Shown here: one piece after another, positions 37,138 through 44,068 of the stretch
Position numbering within the stretch: the first letter of the stretch is position 1
How the letters are laid out: every line of letters begins with the position of its first letter
Assembly: GCF_031020795.1 (NCBI RefSeq)
Contig: NZ_JAVHJP010000005.1
Coordinates: 254,834 to 318,833, forward strand
Length of the DNA stretch: 64,000 nucleotides
Direction: 5' to 3'
Source of the DNA: Hydrogenophaga pseudoflava
Lineage (GTDB): Bacteria; Pseudomonadota; Gammaproteobacteria; Burkholderiales; Burkholderiaceae_C
Translations under genes and position numbers: made by a program
The notes under the pieces: model-generated
Databases searched by the model: none
Told to the model about the DNA's origin: nothing
What the model saw: only the letters and a program-made list of their open reading frames with translations

Positions 37138-37221
37138 GGTGTTTGTCTCCGGGCAAGGCAAAGCCGACCGTCCGGTCGGCGAATGGTTCCGCGACTATGG
37201 GGGAGCAGGCCCCCAGAGGCT

Positions 37222-37235
37222 TTGACACATGTCAA
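37222..37235. promoter_or_regulatory. FNR/ANR-type box upstream of hemerythrin gene
   Basis: TTGACACATGTCAA has five-base arms TTGAC/GTCAA around four bases, one change per arm from the FNR consensus TTGAT-N4-ATCAA. It is in the 177-bp gap between the hemerythrin gene (minus strand) and the peptidoglycan-binding gene (plus strand). Confidence 0.6.
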
Positions 37236-37314
37236 GCCTCGCGGAACGCACCCTCGGATGGGGGCAGGTCTTACAAGTCGTTGCAAACCAAAGTGCTAGC
37301 ACCAGGGCGACGAC

Positions 37315-37809
37315 GTGAAAACGCTGCAGCTGGCCCTCCAGCGCCATGGCAAGGCCATCAAGGACGACAGCGACTTCGGTCCGGGCACCGAGCGCCTGCT
37401 CACCGAGTTCCAGCGCGAGCACCGGCTCGCCCCCACCGGCTTCGGCGACCGCTCCACGCTCCAGGCGCTGGGCATTGCCCCGGCGCTGGACGCCACCAGC
37501 GCGGCCTCGCTGCAGCACATGGTCGACGGCCTGCGGGCCGGTGGCCGGTTCAGCGATGCGCAGATCACCCGCATCGCCGAGTCGTCACAGAACTACCTGC
37601 TGGAGCACAGCGCCGCGCTGGGCCAGGTCACCCACATCCAGCTGCGCAACGACGGGCAGAAGATCCTGTTCCAGAACGACTTCAGGCAGATGCGCGAGCT
37701 GGACACGCAGCAGGCGCTCGACGGCTACCGGCCCTCCCAGCCCCTGGTGGAGGCGCCCGCTGCGCCGGCCCCGACGGCCGAACGCACGGCCGAAGCCATT
37801 CGCCAGTGA
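37315..37809 (+). CDS. Peptidoglycan-binding-domain protein (GTG start or truncated)
   Basis: A 164-residue protein. Residues 1-55 form a PG_binding_1 domain (LQLALQRHG, DSDFGPGTERLLTEFQREH), followed by a helical part and an Ala/Pro tail. There is no signal peptide. The only possible start is GTG 37315. The codons just before it would extend the PG-binding motif perfectly (GDDVKTLQ), but an in-frame TAG at 37297-37299 stops the extension. So either this is a GTG-started small protein, or the 5' end of a longer gene has been lost. Confidence 0.65.
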   Translation: MKTLQLALQRHGKAIKDDSDFGPGTERLLTEFQREHRLAPTGFGDRSTLQALGIAPALDATSAASLQHMVDGLRAGGRFSDAQITRIAESSQNYLLEHSAALGQVTHIQLRNDGQKILFQNDFRQMRELDTQQALDGYRPSQPLVEAPAAPAPTAERTAEAIRQ

Positions 37810-37827
37810 GCGGCGGCCCGGGCGGCC

Positions 37828-40110
37828 TCAGCGCCCGGGTTTCCAGCGCTTGAGCAGCAGCGCGTTGCTCACCACGCTCACCGAGCTCAGCGCCATCGCC
37901 GCACCGGCCAGCACCGGGCTCAGGTAACCCAGCGCCGCCAGCGGGATGCCTGCCGCGTTGTAGGCGAAGGCCCAGAACAGGTTCTGCCGGATCTTGCTCA
38001 CCGTGCGGCGCGAGATGTCCAGCGCCGCCGGCACCATCGCCGGGTCCCCGCGCATCAGCGTGATGCCGGCCGCGTGCATGGCCACGTCGGAGCCGCCCTC
38101 GCGACTGCCGATGGCGATGCCCACGTCGGCGGCGGCCAGGGCCGGCGCGTCGTTGACGCCGTCGCCAATCATGGCCACGGTGTGTGAAGGTTCCGTGCCC
38201 GTGGCTTCGCGCAACCGGTGCACCACCGCCGCCTTGTCCCCCGGCAGCACCTCGGCGATCACCGCGCCGCCGTCCACGTCCATCCCCAGCCGCCGCGCCA
38301 TGGCCTCGGCCGCGCCGCGGTTGTCGCCCGAGACCATGTAGGTCCGCAGACCCTGGGCCTTCAGTGCCGCCAGAGCCCCGGCCGCACCGGGCTTGGGCTC
38401 GTCGCCGAAGGCCAGCAGGGCCAGCGGCGACCAGGGCTGCTCATCGTCTCCGCGGCTGGCCAGCAGCGAGACCGTGGCGCCGTCGGCCTGGTGCTTGTGC
38501 ACCGCCAGCGCCAGCGGCCCCAGCGGCACGCCCAGCTCGTCCATCCAGCGCAGGCTGCCCAGGGCCAGCGTCACGCCCTTGATCTGCCCCAGGGTGCCGC
38601 GACCGGTCACCGCCTGCACCTCCCGGGCCGCGTCGGCCGGCACGGCCATGCCGCGCGCCACCGCCGCCTCCAGCACCGCGTGCGCCAGCGGGTGCGCGCT
38701 TTGCGCCTGCAGCGCCGCCGCCGCGCCCAGCACCGCCTCTTCGTCGGCGCCCGGCACCGCCTCGATCAGCAGCAGCCGCGGCTTGCCCACGGTCAGCGTG
38801 CCGGTCTTGTCGAAGGCCACGGTGTCCACCTTGTGGGCGATCTCCAGCGCCTGCGCGTCCTTGATCAGGATGCCGTGGCGCGCCGCCACGCCGGTGCCCG
38901 CCATGATCGCGGCCGGCGTCGCCAGGCCCAGCGCACAGGGACAGGCGATCACCAGCACCGCCACCGCGTGCAGCAGCGCGTCTTCCACCGGTGCGCCGGC
39001 CCAGAGCCAGCCCGCCAGCGTGGCCAGCGCGATCAACAGCACCACCGGCACGAACACCGCCGCCACCTGGTCCACCATCCGCTGCACCGGCGCCTTGCCG
39101 GCCTGCGCGTCCTGCACCAGGGCGATGATGTGGGCCAGCACGCTTTGCGCACCCACCGCCTTGACCTTCAGCTCCACCGACCCTTCGCCGTTGAGCGAGC
39201 CGCCGGTGATGCGGTCGCCGGGGCGCTTGGGCACCGGCATCGCCTCGCCGGTCAGCATGGATTCGTCGGCCTGGGTCTCGCCCAGCAGCAGTTCGCCGTC
39301 GGCCGGAAAGCGCTCGCCCGGCAGCACACGCACGATGTCGCCCGCCAGCAACTCGTCCACCGGCACATCGCTCATCTCGGTGCGCTTGACGCCGTCGGGC
39401 ACCAGGTGCGCCGTTTCGGGCCGCAGCGCGTGCAGCGCGCGGATCGCGTCGGTGGTCTGGCGCTTGGCGCGGGCCTCCAGCCACTTGCCCAGCAGCACCA
39501 GGGTGATCACCACGGCACCGCCTTCGTAGTAGAGGTGCACCATCTCGTCAGGCTCGGCCTTGAACCACAGCCAGGTGGACAGTGCCCAGGCCGCCGTGGT
39601 GCCGATGGCCACCAGCAACTCCATGTTGCCCGTCAGCGCCTTCAGCGCGTGCCAGCCGGCCTTGTAGAAGCGCGCACCGAGCCAGAACTGCACCGGCGTC
39701 GCCAGCAGGAACTGGACCCAGGCCGGCAGCATCCAGTGCTTGCCGAACAGGTCGCCCACCATGGGCAGGGCCAGCGGTGCCGACAGCAGGGCGCCGATCA
39801 CCACCGGCCAGAGGTCCGCCGGCAGGCCCCACAGCCGCTCCTGTTCCACCTCGGGCGCATCCATGGCCCGCGGCTCATAGCCCGCATCGCGCACCGCGCG
39901 CCGCATCAGCGCCGCGGCGTGGGTGGCGTCGGCGCCGCGGTAGAGGATGCGCGCCGACTCGGTCGCCAGGTTCACCGTCGCCGCCTCCACGCCCGGGTGT
40001 TTGCGCAAGGCCTTTTCCACGCGAGAAACGCAGGAGGCACAGGTCATGCCACCGATGCCCAGGTCGATCTGGCAGGTGTCGTCGTTCAGTTCAAGCGTGG
40101 CGGTGTTCAT
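37828..40110 (-). CDS. copA: Copper-exporting P1B-type ATPase CopA
   Basis: A 760-residue heavy-metal ATPase with one N-terminal metal-binding domain (GMTCASC, residues 21-27), eight predicted helices, the transmembrane metal site CPC (VIACPCALGLATP), phosphorylation site DKTGTLTVGKP and hinge MIGDGVNDAPAL. It exports Cu(I) from the cytoplasm. It is divergent from copZ with about 120 bp between the starts. The minus-strand promoter has -35 TTGACC and -10 TATGCT separated by 19 bases, a MerR-type arrangement. Confidence 0.94.
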   Translation of the reverse strand: MNTATLELNDDTCQIDLGIGGMTCASCVSRVEKALRKHPGVEAATVNLATESARILYRGADATHAAALMRRAVRDAGYEPRAMDAPEVEQERLWGLPADLWPVVIGALLSAPLALPMVGDLFGKHWMLPAWVQFLLATPVQFWLGARFYKAGWHALKALTGNMELLVAIGTTAAWALSTWLWFKAEPDEMVHLYYEGGAVVITLVLLGKWLEARAKRQTTDAIRALHALRPETAHLVPDGVKRTEMSDVPVDELLAGDIVRVLPGERFPADGELLLGETQADESMLTGEAMPVPKRPGDRITGGSLNGEGSVELKVKAVGAQSVLAHIIALVQDAQAGKAPVQRMVDQVAAVFVPVVLLIALATLAGWLWAGAPVEDALLHAVAVLVIACPCALGLATPAAIMAGTGVAARHGILIKDAQALEIAHKVDTVAFDKTGTLTVGKPRLLLIEAVPGADEEAVLGAAAALQAQSAHPLAHAVLEAAVARGMAVPADAAREVQAVTGRGTLGQIKGVTLALGSLRWMDELGVPLGPLALAVHKHQADGATVSLLASRGDDEQPWSPLALLAFGDEPKPGAAGALAALKAQGLRTYMVSGDNRGAAEAMARRLGMDVDGGAVIAEVLPGDKAAVVHRLREATGTEPSHTVAMIGDGVNDAPALAAADVGIAIGSREGGSDVAMHAAGITLMRGDPAMVPAALDISRRTVSKIRQNLFWAFAYNAAGIPLAALGYLSPVLAGAAMALSSVSVVSNALLLKRWKPGR

Positions 40111-40116
40111 AGGGCG

Positions 40117-40147
40117 AGCATAAGGTTTACCCCCATGGGAAGGTCAA
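40117..40147 (-). promoter_or_regulatory. copA: CueR-type promoter of copA
   Basis: On the minus strand, -35 TTGACC (40147-40142) and -10 TATGCT (40122-40117) are separated by 19 bases. The spacer begins TTCCC and ends AACCT, giving ACCTTCCC near the -35, as in known CueR operators. The overlong spacer is the hallmark of MerR-family activation. Confidence 0.7.
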
Positions 40148-40174
40148 GCCACAAGGTGTATCTCCCAAGGCCGC

Positions 40175-40205
40175 TTGACCTTGACACCGTGTCAAGGTGC
40201 ATCAT
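40175..40205 (+). promoter_or_regulatory. copZ: MerR-type promoter/operator of copZ
   Basis: A perfect 21-bp palindrome, arms ACCTTGACAC (40178-40187) and GTGTCAAGGT (40189-40198) around one C, lies between a -35-like TTGACC (40175-40180) and a -10-like CATCAT (40200-40205), with a 19-base spacer. The arms differ from the ACCTTCC type at the copA promoter. Confidence 0.7.
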
Positions 40206-40234
40206 TGCGCTGTTTCAATCCACCGGAGATTCCC

Positions 40235-40432
40235 ATGAGCCAACAGACGTTCACCGTGCAGGGCATGACCTGCGGCCACTGCGAACGCGCCGTGCAGACG
40301 GCCATCAAGACCCTGGACCCACAGGCCGAGATCAAGATCGACCGCACCCAGAACCTCGTCGAGGTGCACACCGCCCAGCCGCGCGAGGCGGTGGCCGCTG
40401 CGATCCGCGAAGAGGGCTATTCGGTCGTATGA
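40235..40432 (+). CDS. copZ: Copper chaperone, heavy-metal-associated domain (CopZ-like)
   Basis: A 65-residue single HMA domain with the metal motif GMTCGHCERAV (cysteines at about residues 12 and 15) and the usual beta-alpha-beta-beta-alpha-beta length. It binds Cu(I) and hands it to CopA. It is divergent from copA and followed by a MerR regulator. The start ATG 40235 is preceded by CCGGAGA, a good ribosome-binding site. Confidence 0.92.
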   Translation: MSQQTFTVQGMTCGHCERAVQTAIKTLDPQAEIKIDRTQNLVEVHTAQPREAVAAAIREEGYSVV

Positions 40433-40433
40433 C

Positions 40434-40535
40434 CCCCACGCTCCTCCGCTGCGCGGGTCGCTGCCCCAGGACCGGGAAGGGACCCGGTCCATGCCGGGTC
40501 CGGGGGCTGATCCGCCTTGGGGCGGCCCGGCGGCG
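40434..40535. repeat. Intergenic dispersed repeat, copy 2
   Basis: It shares its ends with the copy at 31-102: GCTGCGCGGGTCGCTGCCCC at the left and CCTTGGGGCGGCCCGGCGGC at the right. The centre is different and carries a GGACCGGG/CCCGGTCC palindrome pair. It fills nearly the whole gap between copZ and the MerR-type gene and ends just before the latter's ATG. Confidence 0.65.
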
Positions 40536-40541
40536 GATCGC

Positions 40542-40970
40542 ATGAGCGGCTCATCTATCGAGGCGGTCACCACCTGGCCGGTCAACATCGGCACCGCGGC
40601 GCAGCTCTCGGGCATCTCGCCCAAGATGCTGCGCCACTACGAGTCGCTGGGCTTGCTGGGCGAGGTGGCGCGCACAGGCAGCAACTACCGCCAGTACAGC
40701 CTGGCCGACGTGCACACGCTGCGCTTCATCCGCCGCGCGCGCGACATGGGCTTCGGCCTGGACGCCATTACCGAGCTGGTCGGCCTGTGGCACAACCGGC
40801 GGCGCAACAGCGCCAGCGTCAAGCGCATCGCCCAGAAGCACCACGACGACCTGGCCCAGCGCATCGAGGCGCTGCAGGCCATGCAGCGCAGCCTGCACAC
40901 CCTGCTGTGCCACTGCCCGGGCGACGAACGGCCCGACTGCCCGATCCTGGACGATCTGGCCCATCCTTGA
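40542..40970 (+). CDS. cueR: MerR-family copper-responsive regulator CueR
   Basis: A 142-residue MerR protein: N-terminal winged helix (NIGTAAQLSGISPKMLRHYESLGLL), a dimerisation helix (LAQRIEALQAMQRSLHTLL) and the C-terminal metal loop CHCPGDERPDCPIL, whose two outer cysteines match the Cu(I) pair of CueR. It should activate the MerR-type promoters in front of copA and copZ. ATG 40542 abuts the dispersed repeat and lacks a clear Shine-Dalgarno sequence, so it may be translated poorly or from read-through of copZ. Confidence 0.88.
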   Translation: MSGSSIEAVTTWPVNIGTAAQLSGISPKMLRHYESLGLLGEVARTGSNYRQYSLADVHTLRFIRRARDMGFGLDAITELVGLWHNRRRNSASVKRIAQKHHDDLAQRIEALQAMQRSLHTLLCHCPGDERPDCPILDDLAHP

Positions 40971-41133
40971 CGGGGATCAAACCCCGGGCCCGCCCGGTCG
41001 CCGGTTCCGGAACAAATCTTTACCGGACAGCATCACAAGGGCAGACAACGGTACACACGGGGGTATGACACTGGACCCAAGGCACTGGCCTTGCCGCCCG
41101 GTGTCCTCCCCCTCAACCTCAAGGAGCCCTCGC

Positions 41134-41667
41134 ATGAAACCCTTCGTCAAACGCAGCCTCATCGTCGCCGCCATCCTCGCCGGCATTGCCGGTGTGTCGG
41201 CCACCGCCATCGCCCAGGGCATGGGCCAGCACCACAGCATGGACCAGCAGAAGCACAGCCAGCACATGGGCCAGCGCATGGAACAGATGCAGAAGCGCCA
41301 CGCGGAACACCAGGCGCAACTCAAGTCGGCCCTGAAGATCACCGCTTCGCAGGAAGCCGCCTGGAATGCCTACGTGGCCGGCACGGCACCGAATCCGCCC
41401 GCCAATGCGCCGGGCATGGCGCGGGAAGACTGGAGCCAGCTGACCACGCCGCAGCGCCTGGACAGGATGCAGGCCCTGCGCGCGGAGCGCGACGCCGCCA
41501 TGGCCAAGCGCATCGAGGCGGTCAAGACCTTCTATGCCGCGCTCACCCCCGAGCAGCAGAAGGTGTTCGACACCCAGGCCCATGGCGGCATGCACCGCGC
41601 CGGCATGAAGGGCGGGCACCGCATGGGCGGCATGGGCTGCGACGGCCCCGGCGCCAAGGCCGGCTGA
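41134..41667 (+). CDS. Periplasmic Spy/CpxP-like LTXXQ protein, Met/His-rich
   Basis: A 177-residue secreted protein with a signal peptide (about residues 1-28, ending AIAQ). The mature protein starts with a Met/His-rich stretch (GMGQHHSMDQQKHSQHMGQ) and ends with another (HGGMHRAGMKGGHRMGGMG). Between them are two LTXXQ motifs (LTTPQRLDRMQ, LTPEQQKVFD) as in Spy and CpxP chaperones. The Met/His richness and place after copA-copZ-cueR suggest a copper-linked periplasmic chaperone or copper sink; this is inference. It has an AAGGAG ribosome-binding site and a strong terminator downstream. Confidence 0.85.
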   Translation: MKPFVKRSLIVAAILAGIAGVSATAIAQGMGQHHSMDQQKHSQHMGQRMEQMQKRHAEHQAQLKSALKITASQEAAWNAYVAGTAPNPPANAPGMAREDWSQLTTPQRLDRMQALRAERDAAMAKRIEAVKTFYAALTPEQQKVFDTQAHGGMHRAGMKGGHRMGGMGCDGPGAKAG

Positions 41668-41710
41668 TGTCTCCCCCAGCCTTCATTGATCGGTTCTCCT
41701 CAGCACTCAC

Positions 41711-41735
41711 AGCCCCGGTCCGCCGGGGCTTTTTT
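41711..41735 (+). terminator. Rho-independent terminator after the Spy-like gene
   Basis: AGCCCCGG and CCGGGGCT form a perfect eight-base stem with a TCCG loop, followed by five further T residues. Confidence 0.9.
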
Positions 41736-41742
41736 GTGCCCG

Positions 41743-41756
41743 TTGACCTGAGTCAA
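41743..41756. promoter_or_regulatory. FNR/ANR-type box upstream of ubiM
   Basis: TTGACCTGAGTCAA has five-base arms TTGAC/GTCAA with a four-base centre. It begins right after the terminator of the Spy-like gene and lies about 37 bp before the ubiM start codon. Confidence 0.6.
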
Positions 41757-41792
41757 TCCCCAGCGCATGCCGCGCACGTAAGCTGCCGCGCC

Positions 41793-43001
41793 ATGGAACA
41801 CGACCTCCTCATCGTGGGCGCCGGGCCGGCCGGCCTCAGCCTGGCCCGGGCGCTGCGCGGCAGCGGCCTGCGCACCACCCTGATCGAACAGGCTCCCCTC
41901 GAATCGCTGCAGAACCCCGCCTTCGACGGCCGCGAGATCGCCCTGACCCAGCACAGCGCCGAGCTGCTGCGCCAGCTCGGTCTGTGGCCGCGGCTGGGTG
42001 AAGCGAACATCGCGCCGCTGAAAGACGCACTGGTGCTCGACGGCGGGGTGGGCGGTGCGCAGTCGCGCATGCGCATCGGCCACGAACTGAGCACCAAGTC
42101 CGAACTGGGTTTCCTGGTCGCCAACCACCACATCCGCCGCGCCGCCTTCGAGGCCGCGCTGGGCGAGGGCGACGGCCCGGTGCCCGGTTTGCGCTGCGGC
42201 CGCCAGGTCACCGGCATCCAGACCGACGCCCAGTCGGCCCGCCTGACCCTGGCCGGCGGCGAGACCCTGTCGGCCCGCCTGGTCGTGGCCGCCGACAGCC
42301 GCCACTCCAGCACCCGCCGCGCCATGGGCATCGCCGCCGACATGCACGACTACGGCCGCACCATGCTGGTCTGCAACATGACCCACGAGCGGCCCCACCA
42401 TGAAACCGCCTGGGAGTGGTTCGACCATGGCCAGACCCTGGCCCTGCTGCCGATGAACCCCGACCCGGCCAGCGGGCTGCCGCGTTCGTCGGTGGTGCTC
42501 ACCCTGCCGCACCAGGCCATCCAGCCTCTGCTGGCGCTGGACGAAGGCGATTTCAACCGCGAAATGACCCGGCGCTTCGGCGGCCAGCTCGGCGACATGC
42601 GGCTGGTGAGCACGCGCCACGCCTACCCGCTGGTCGGCGTCTGGGCGCGGCGTTTCGTGGCACAGCGCTTCGCCGTCGTGGGCGACGCCGCCGTCGGCAT
42701 GCACCCGGTCACCGCGCACGGCTTCAACCTGGGCCTGCGCAGCATCGACACCCTGTCGAAGGCGCTGATCCAGGCCCACCAGAGCGGTCAGGACATCGCC
42801 TCGCCCCAGCTGCTGGAGCGCTACCAGCTGGTCCACCAGCGCGCTGCGCGCGGCCTCTACATGGCCACCCACGCGGTGGCCACGCTCTACACGCGCGAAC
42901 ACGTGCCCGCGCGCTGGCTGCGCCGCGGCATGGTGGAACTCGGAGAGCGCTTCACACCGTTCAAACGGGCGGTGGCAGCCTCCCTCACCGGGCTGGGCTG
43001 A
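41793..43001 (+). CDS. ubiM: UbiH/UbiM-type FAD monooxygenase of ubiquinone biosynthesis
   Basis: A 402-residue flavoprotein hydroxylase. It has the N-terminal GAGPAGLSLARALRG dinucleotide fold, FDGREIALTQHSAELLRQLGLW, and the second FAD motif FAVVGDAAVGMHPVTAHGFNLG (about residue 290). The FDGREIALTQHS version is the one I associate with UbiM, a hydroxylase that can replace UbiF/Coq7-like steps; UbiH is the alternative. Its product works on ubiquinone intermediates at the inner membrane. An FNR-type box just upstream hints at expression at low oxygen. Confidence 0.78.
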   Translation: MEHDLLIVGAGPAGLSLARALRGSGLRTTLIEQAPLESLQNPAFDGREIALTQHSAELLRQLGLWPRLGEANIAPLKDALVLDGGVGGAQSRMRIGHELSTKSELGFLVANHHIRRAAFEAALGEGDGPVPGLRCGRQVTGIQTDAQSARLTLAGGETLSARLVVAADSRHSSTRRAMGIAADMHDYGRTMLVCNMTHERPHHETAWEWFDHGQTLALLPMNPDPASGLPRSSVVLTLPHQAIQPLLALDEGDFNREMTRRFGGQLGDMRLVSTRHAYPLVGVWARRFVAQRFAVVGDAAVGMHPVTAHGFNLGLRSIDTLSKALIQAHQSGQDIASPQLLERYQLVHQRAARGLYMATHAVATLYTREHVPARWLRRGMVELGERFTPFKRAVAASLTGLG

Positions 43002-43066
43002 CCTCCCCGCGCCCCACAGGGCCTTGTTGCGTTGCGTCAAGGCAGCCGTCAGCCTACGGGTCTAGA

Positions 43067-43080
43067 TTGATGGAAATCAA
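43067..43080. promoter_or_regulatory. Perfect FNR/ANR box upstream of the deacetylase-acetyltransferase operon
   Basis: TTGATGGAAATCAA matches the FNR consensus TTGAT-N4-ATCAA at every defined position. It ends about 54 bp before the ATG of the histone-deacetylase-like gene. Confidence 0.8.
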
Positions 43081-43134
43081 TCGGCACGGGCGCGCAGTCG
43101 TCCGGCCCTGTTCCGCCCCGAGGAGACCCGAACG

Positions 43135-44061
43135 ATGCTGTCCGCTTTCATCAGCCACGCCGACTGCGCCCGCCACGACATGGGCGCGCACCACCCCGAG
43201 TGCCCCGAGCGCCTGGGCGCCATCAACGACCACCTGCTGGTCAAGGGGCTGCTGGACTACATGGTGCCCTACGACGCGCCGCTGGCCACCGAGGAACAGC
43301 TGGGCCGCGCCCACGCCTCGCTCTACGTCAAGGAAATCTTCGAAGCCTCACCCAGGGAGGGCCTGCACGCGGTCGACCCGGACACCAACATGTGCCCGCA
43401 CACGCTGCAGGCCGCGCTGCGCGCCGCGGGTGCGGCCGTGCAGGCCACCGACCTGGTGCTGGCGGGCGAAGCCCCCACCGCCTTCTGCAGCATCCGCCCG
43501 CCCGGCCACCACGCCGAACGCTCGGCCGCCATGGGCTTCTGCTTCTTCAACAATGTCGCCGTCGGCATCCGCCACGCACTGGACGTGCATGGCCTGGAGC
43601 GCGTCGCCCTGATCGACTTCGACGTGCACCACGGCAACGGCAGCGAAGACATCTTCCGCGGCGACGAGCGGGTGCTGATGTGTTCGATCTTCGAGAAGGG
43701 GCTCTATCCCTTCAACGGCGAGAACGCGACCGGTCCGAACATGGTCAACGTCGGCCTGCCCAGCCGCTCCGGCAGCGATGCTTTCCGCGCCGCGGTGACC
43801 GAACACTGGATGCCGGCCCTCGACGCCTTCCAGCCCCAGCTCATCTACATCTCCGCCGGTTTCGACGCCCACCGCGAGGACGACATGGGCAACCTCGGCC
43901 TGGTCGAGGCCGACTACGCCTGGGTCACCCAGCAACTCATGAAAGTCGCCGAAAAGCACTGCCACGGCCGTGTCATCTCCTGCCTCGAAGGTGGCTACGT
44001 GCTCAGCCCCCTGGCCCGCAGCGTGGCCGCACATGTCAGGGTCCTCATCGGGGCCGACTGA
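43135..44061 (+). CDS. Histone-deacetylase-family protein (AcuC/class II-like deacetylase)
   Basis: A 308-residue arginase/deacetylase-fold enzyme. All the zinc and catalytic motifs are present: IRPPGHHAERSAAMGFCFFNNVAV (about residues 120-143), the ligand DFDVHHGNGS (about 162-171) and SAGFDAHREDDMG (about 240). It is therefore a probable active lysine or acetyl-polyamine deacetylase. Just 7 bp downstream begins a Pat-type protein acetyltransferase, suggesting that the two reverse one another's action. A perfect FNR box lies upstream. Confidence 0.9.
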   Translation: MLSAFISHADCARHDMGAHHPECPERLGAINDHLLVKGLLDYMVPYDAPLATEEQLGRAHASLYVKEIFEASPREGLHAVDPDTNMCPHTLQAALRAAGAAVQATDLVLAGEAPTAFCSIRPPGHHAERSAAMGFCFFNNVAVGIRHALDVHGLERVALIDFDVHHGNGSEDIFRGDERVLMCSIFEKGLYPFNGENATGPNMVNVGLPSRSGSDAFRAAVTEHWMPALDAFQPQLIYISAGFDAHREDDMGNLGLVEADYAWVTQQLMKVAEKHCHGRVISCLEGGYVLSPLARSVAAHVRVLIGAD

Positions 44062-44068
44062 ACGATTT

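Noticed and set aside
40181-40195. TTGAC-N5-GTCAA in the copZ promoter as an FNR box
   Set aside because: The spacer is five, not four bases, and the sequence is part of a perfect 21-bp MerR-type palindrome that explains it better.
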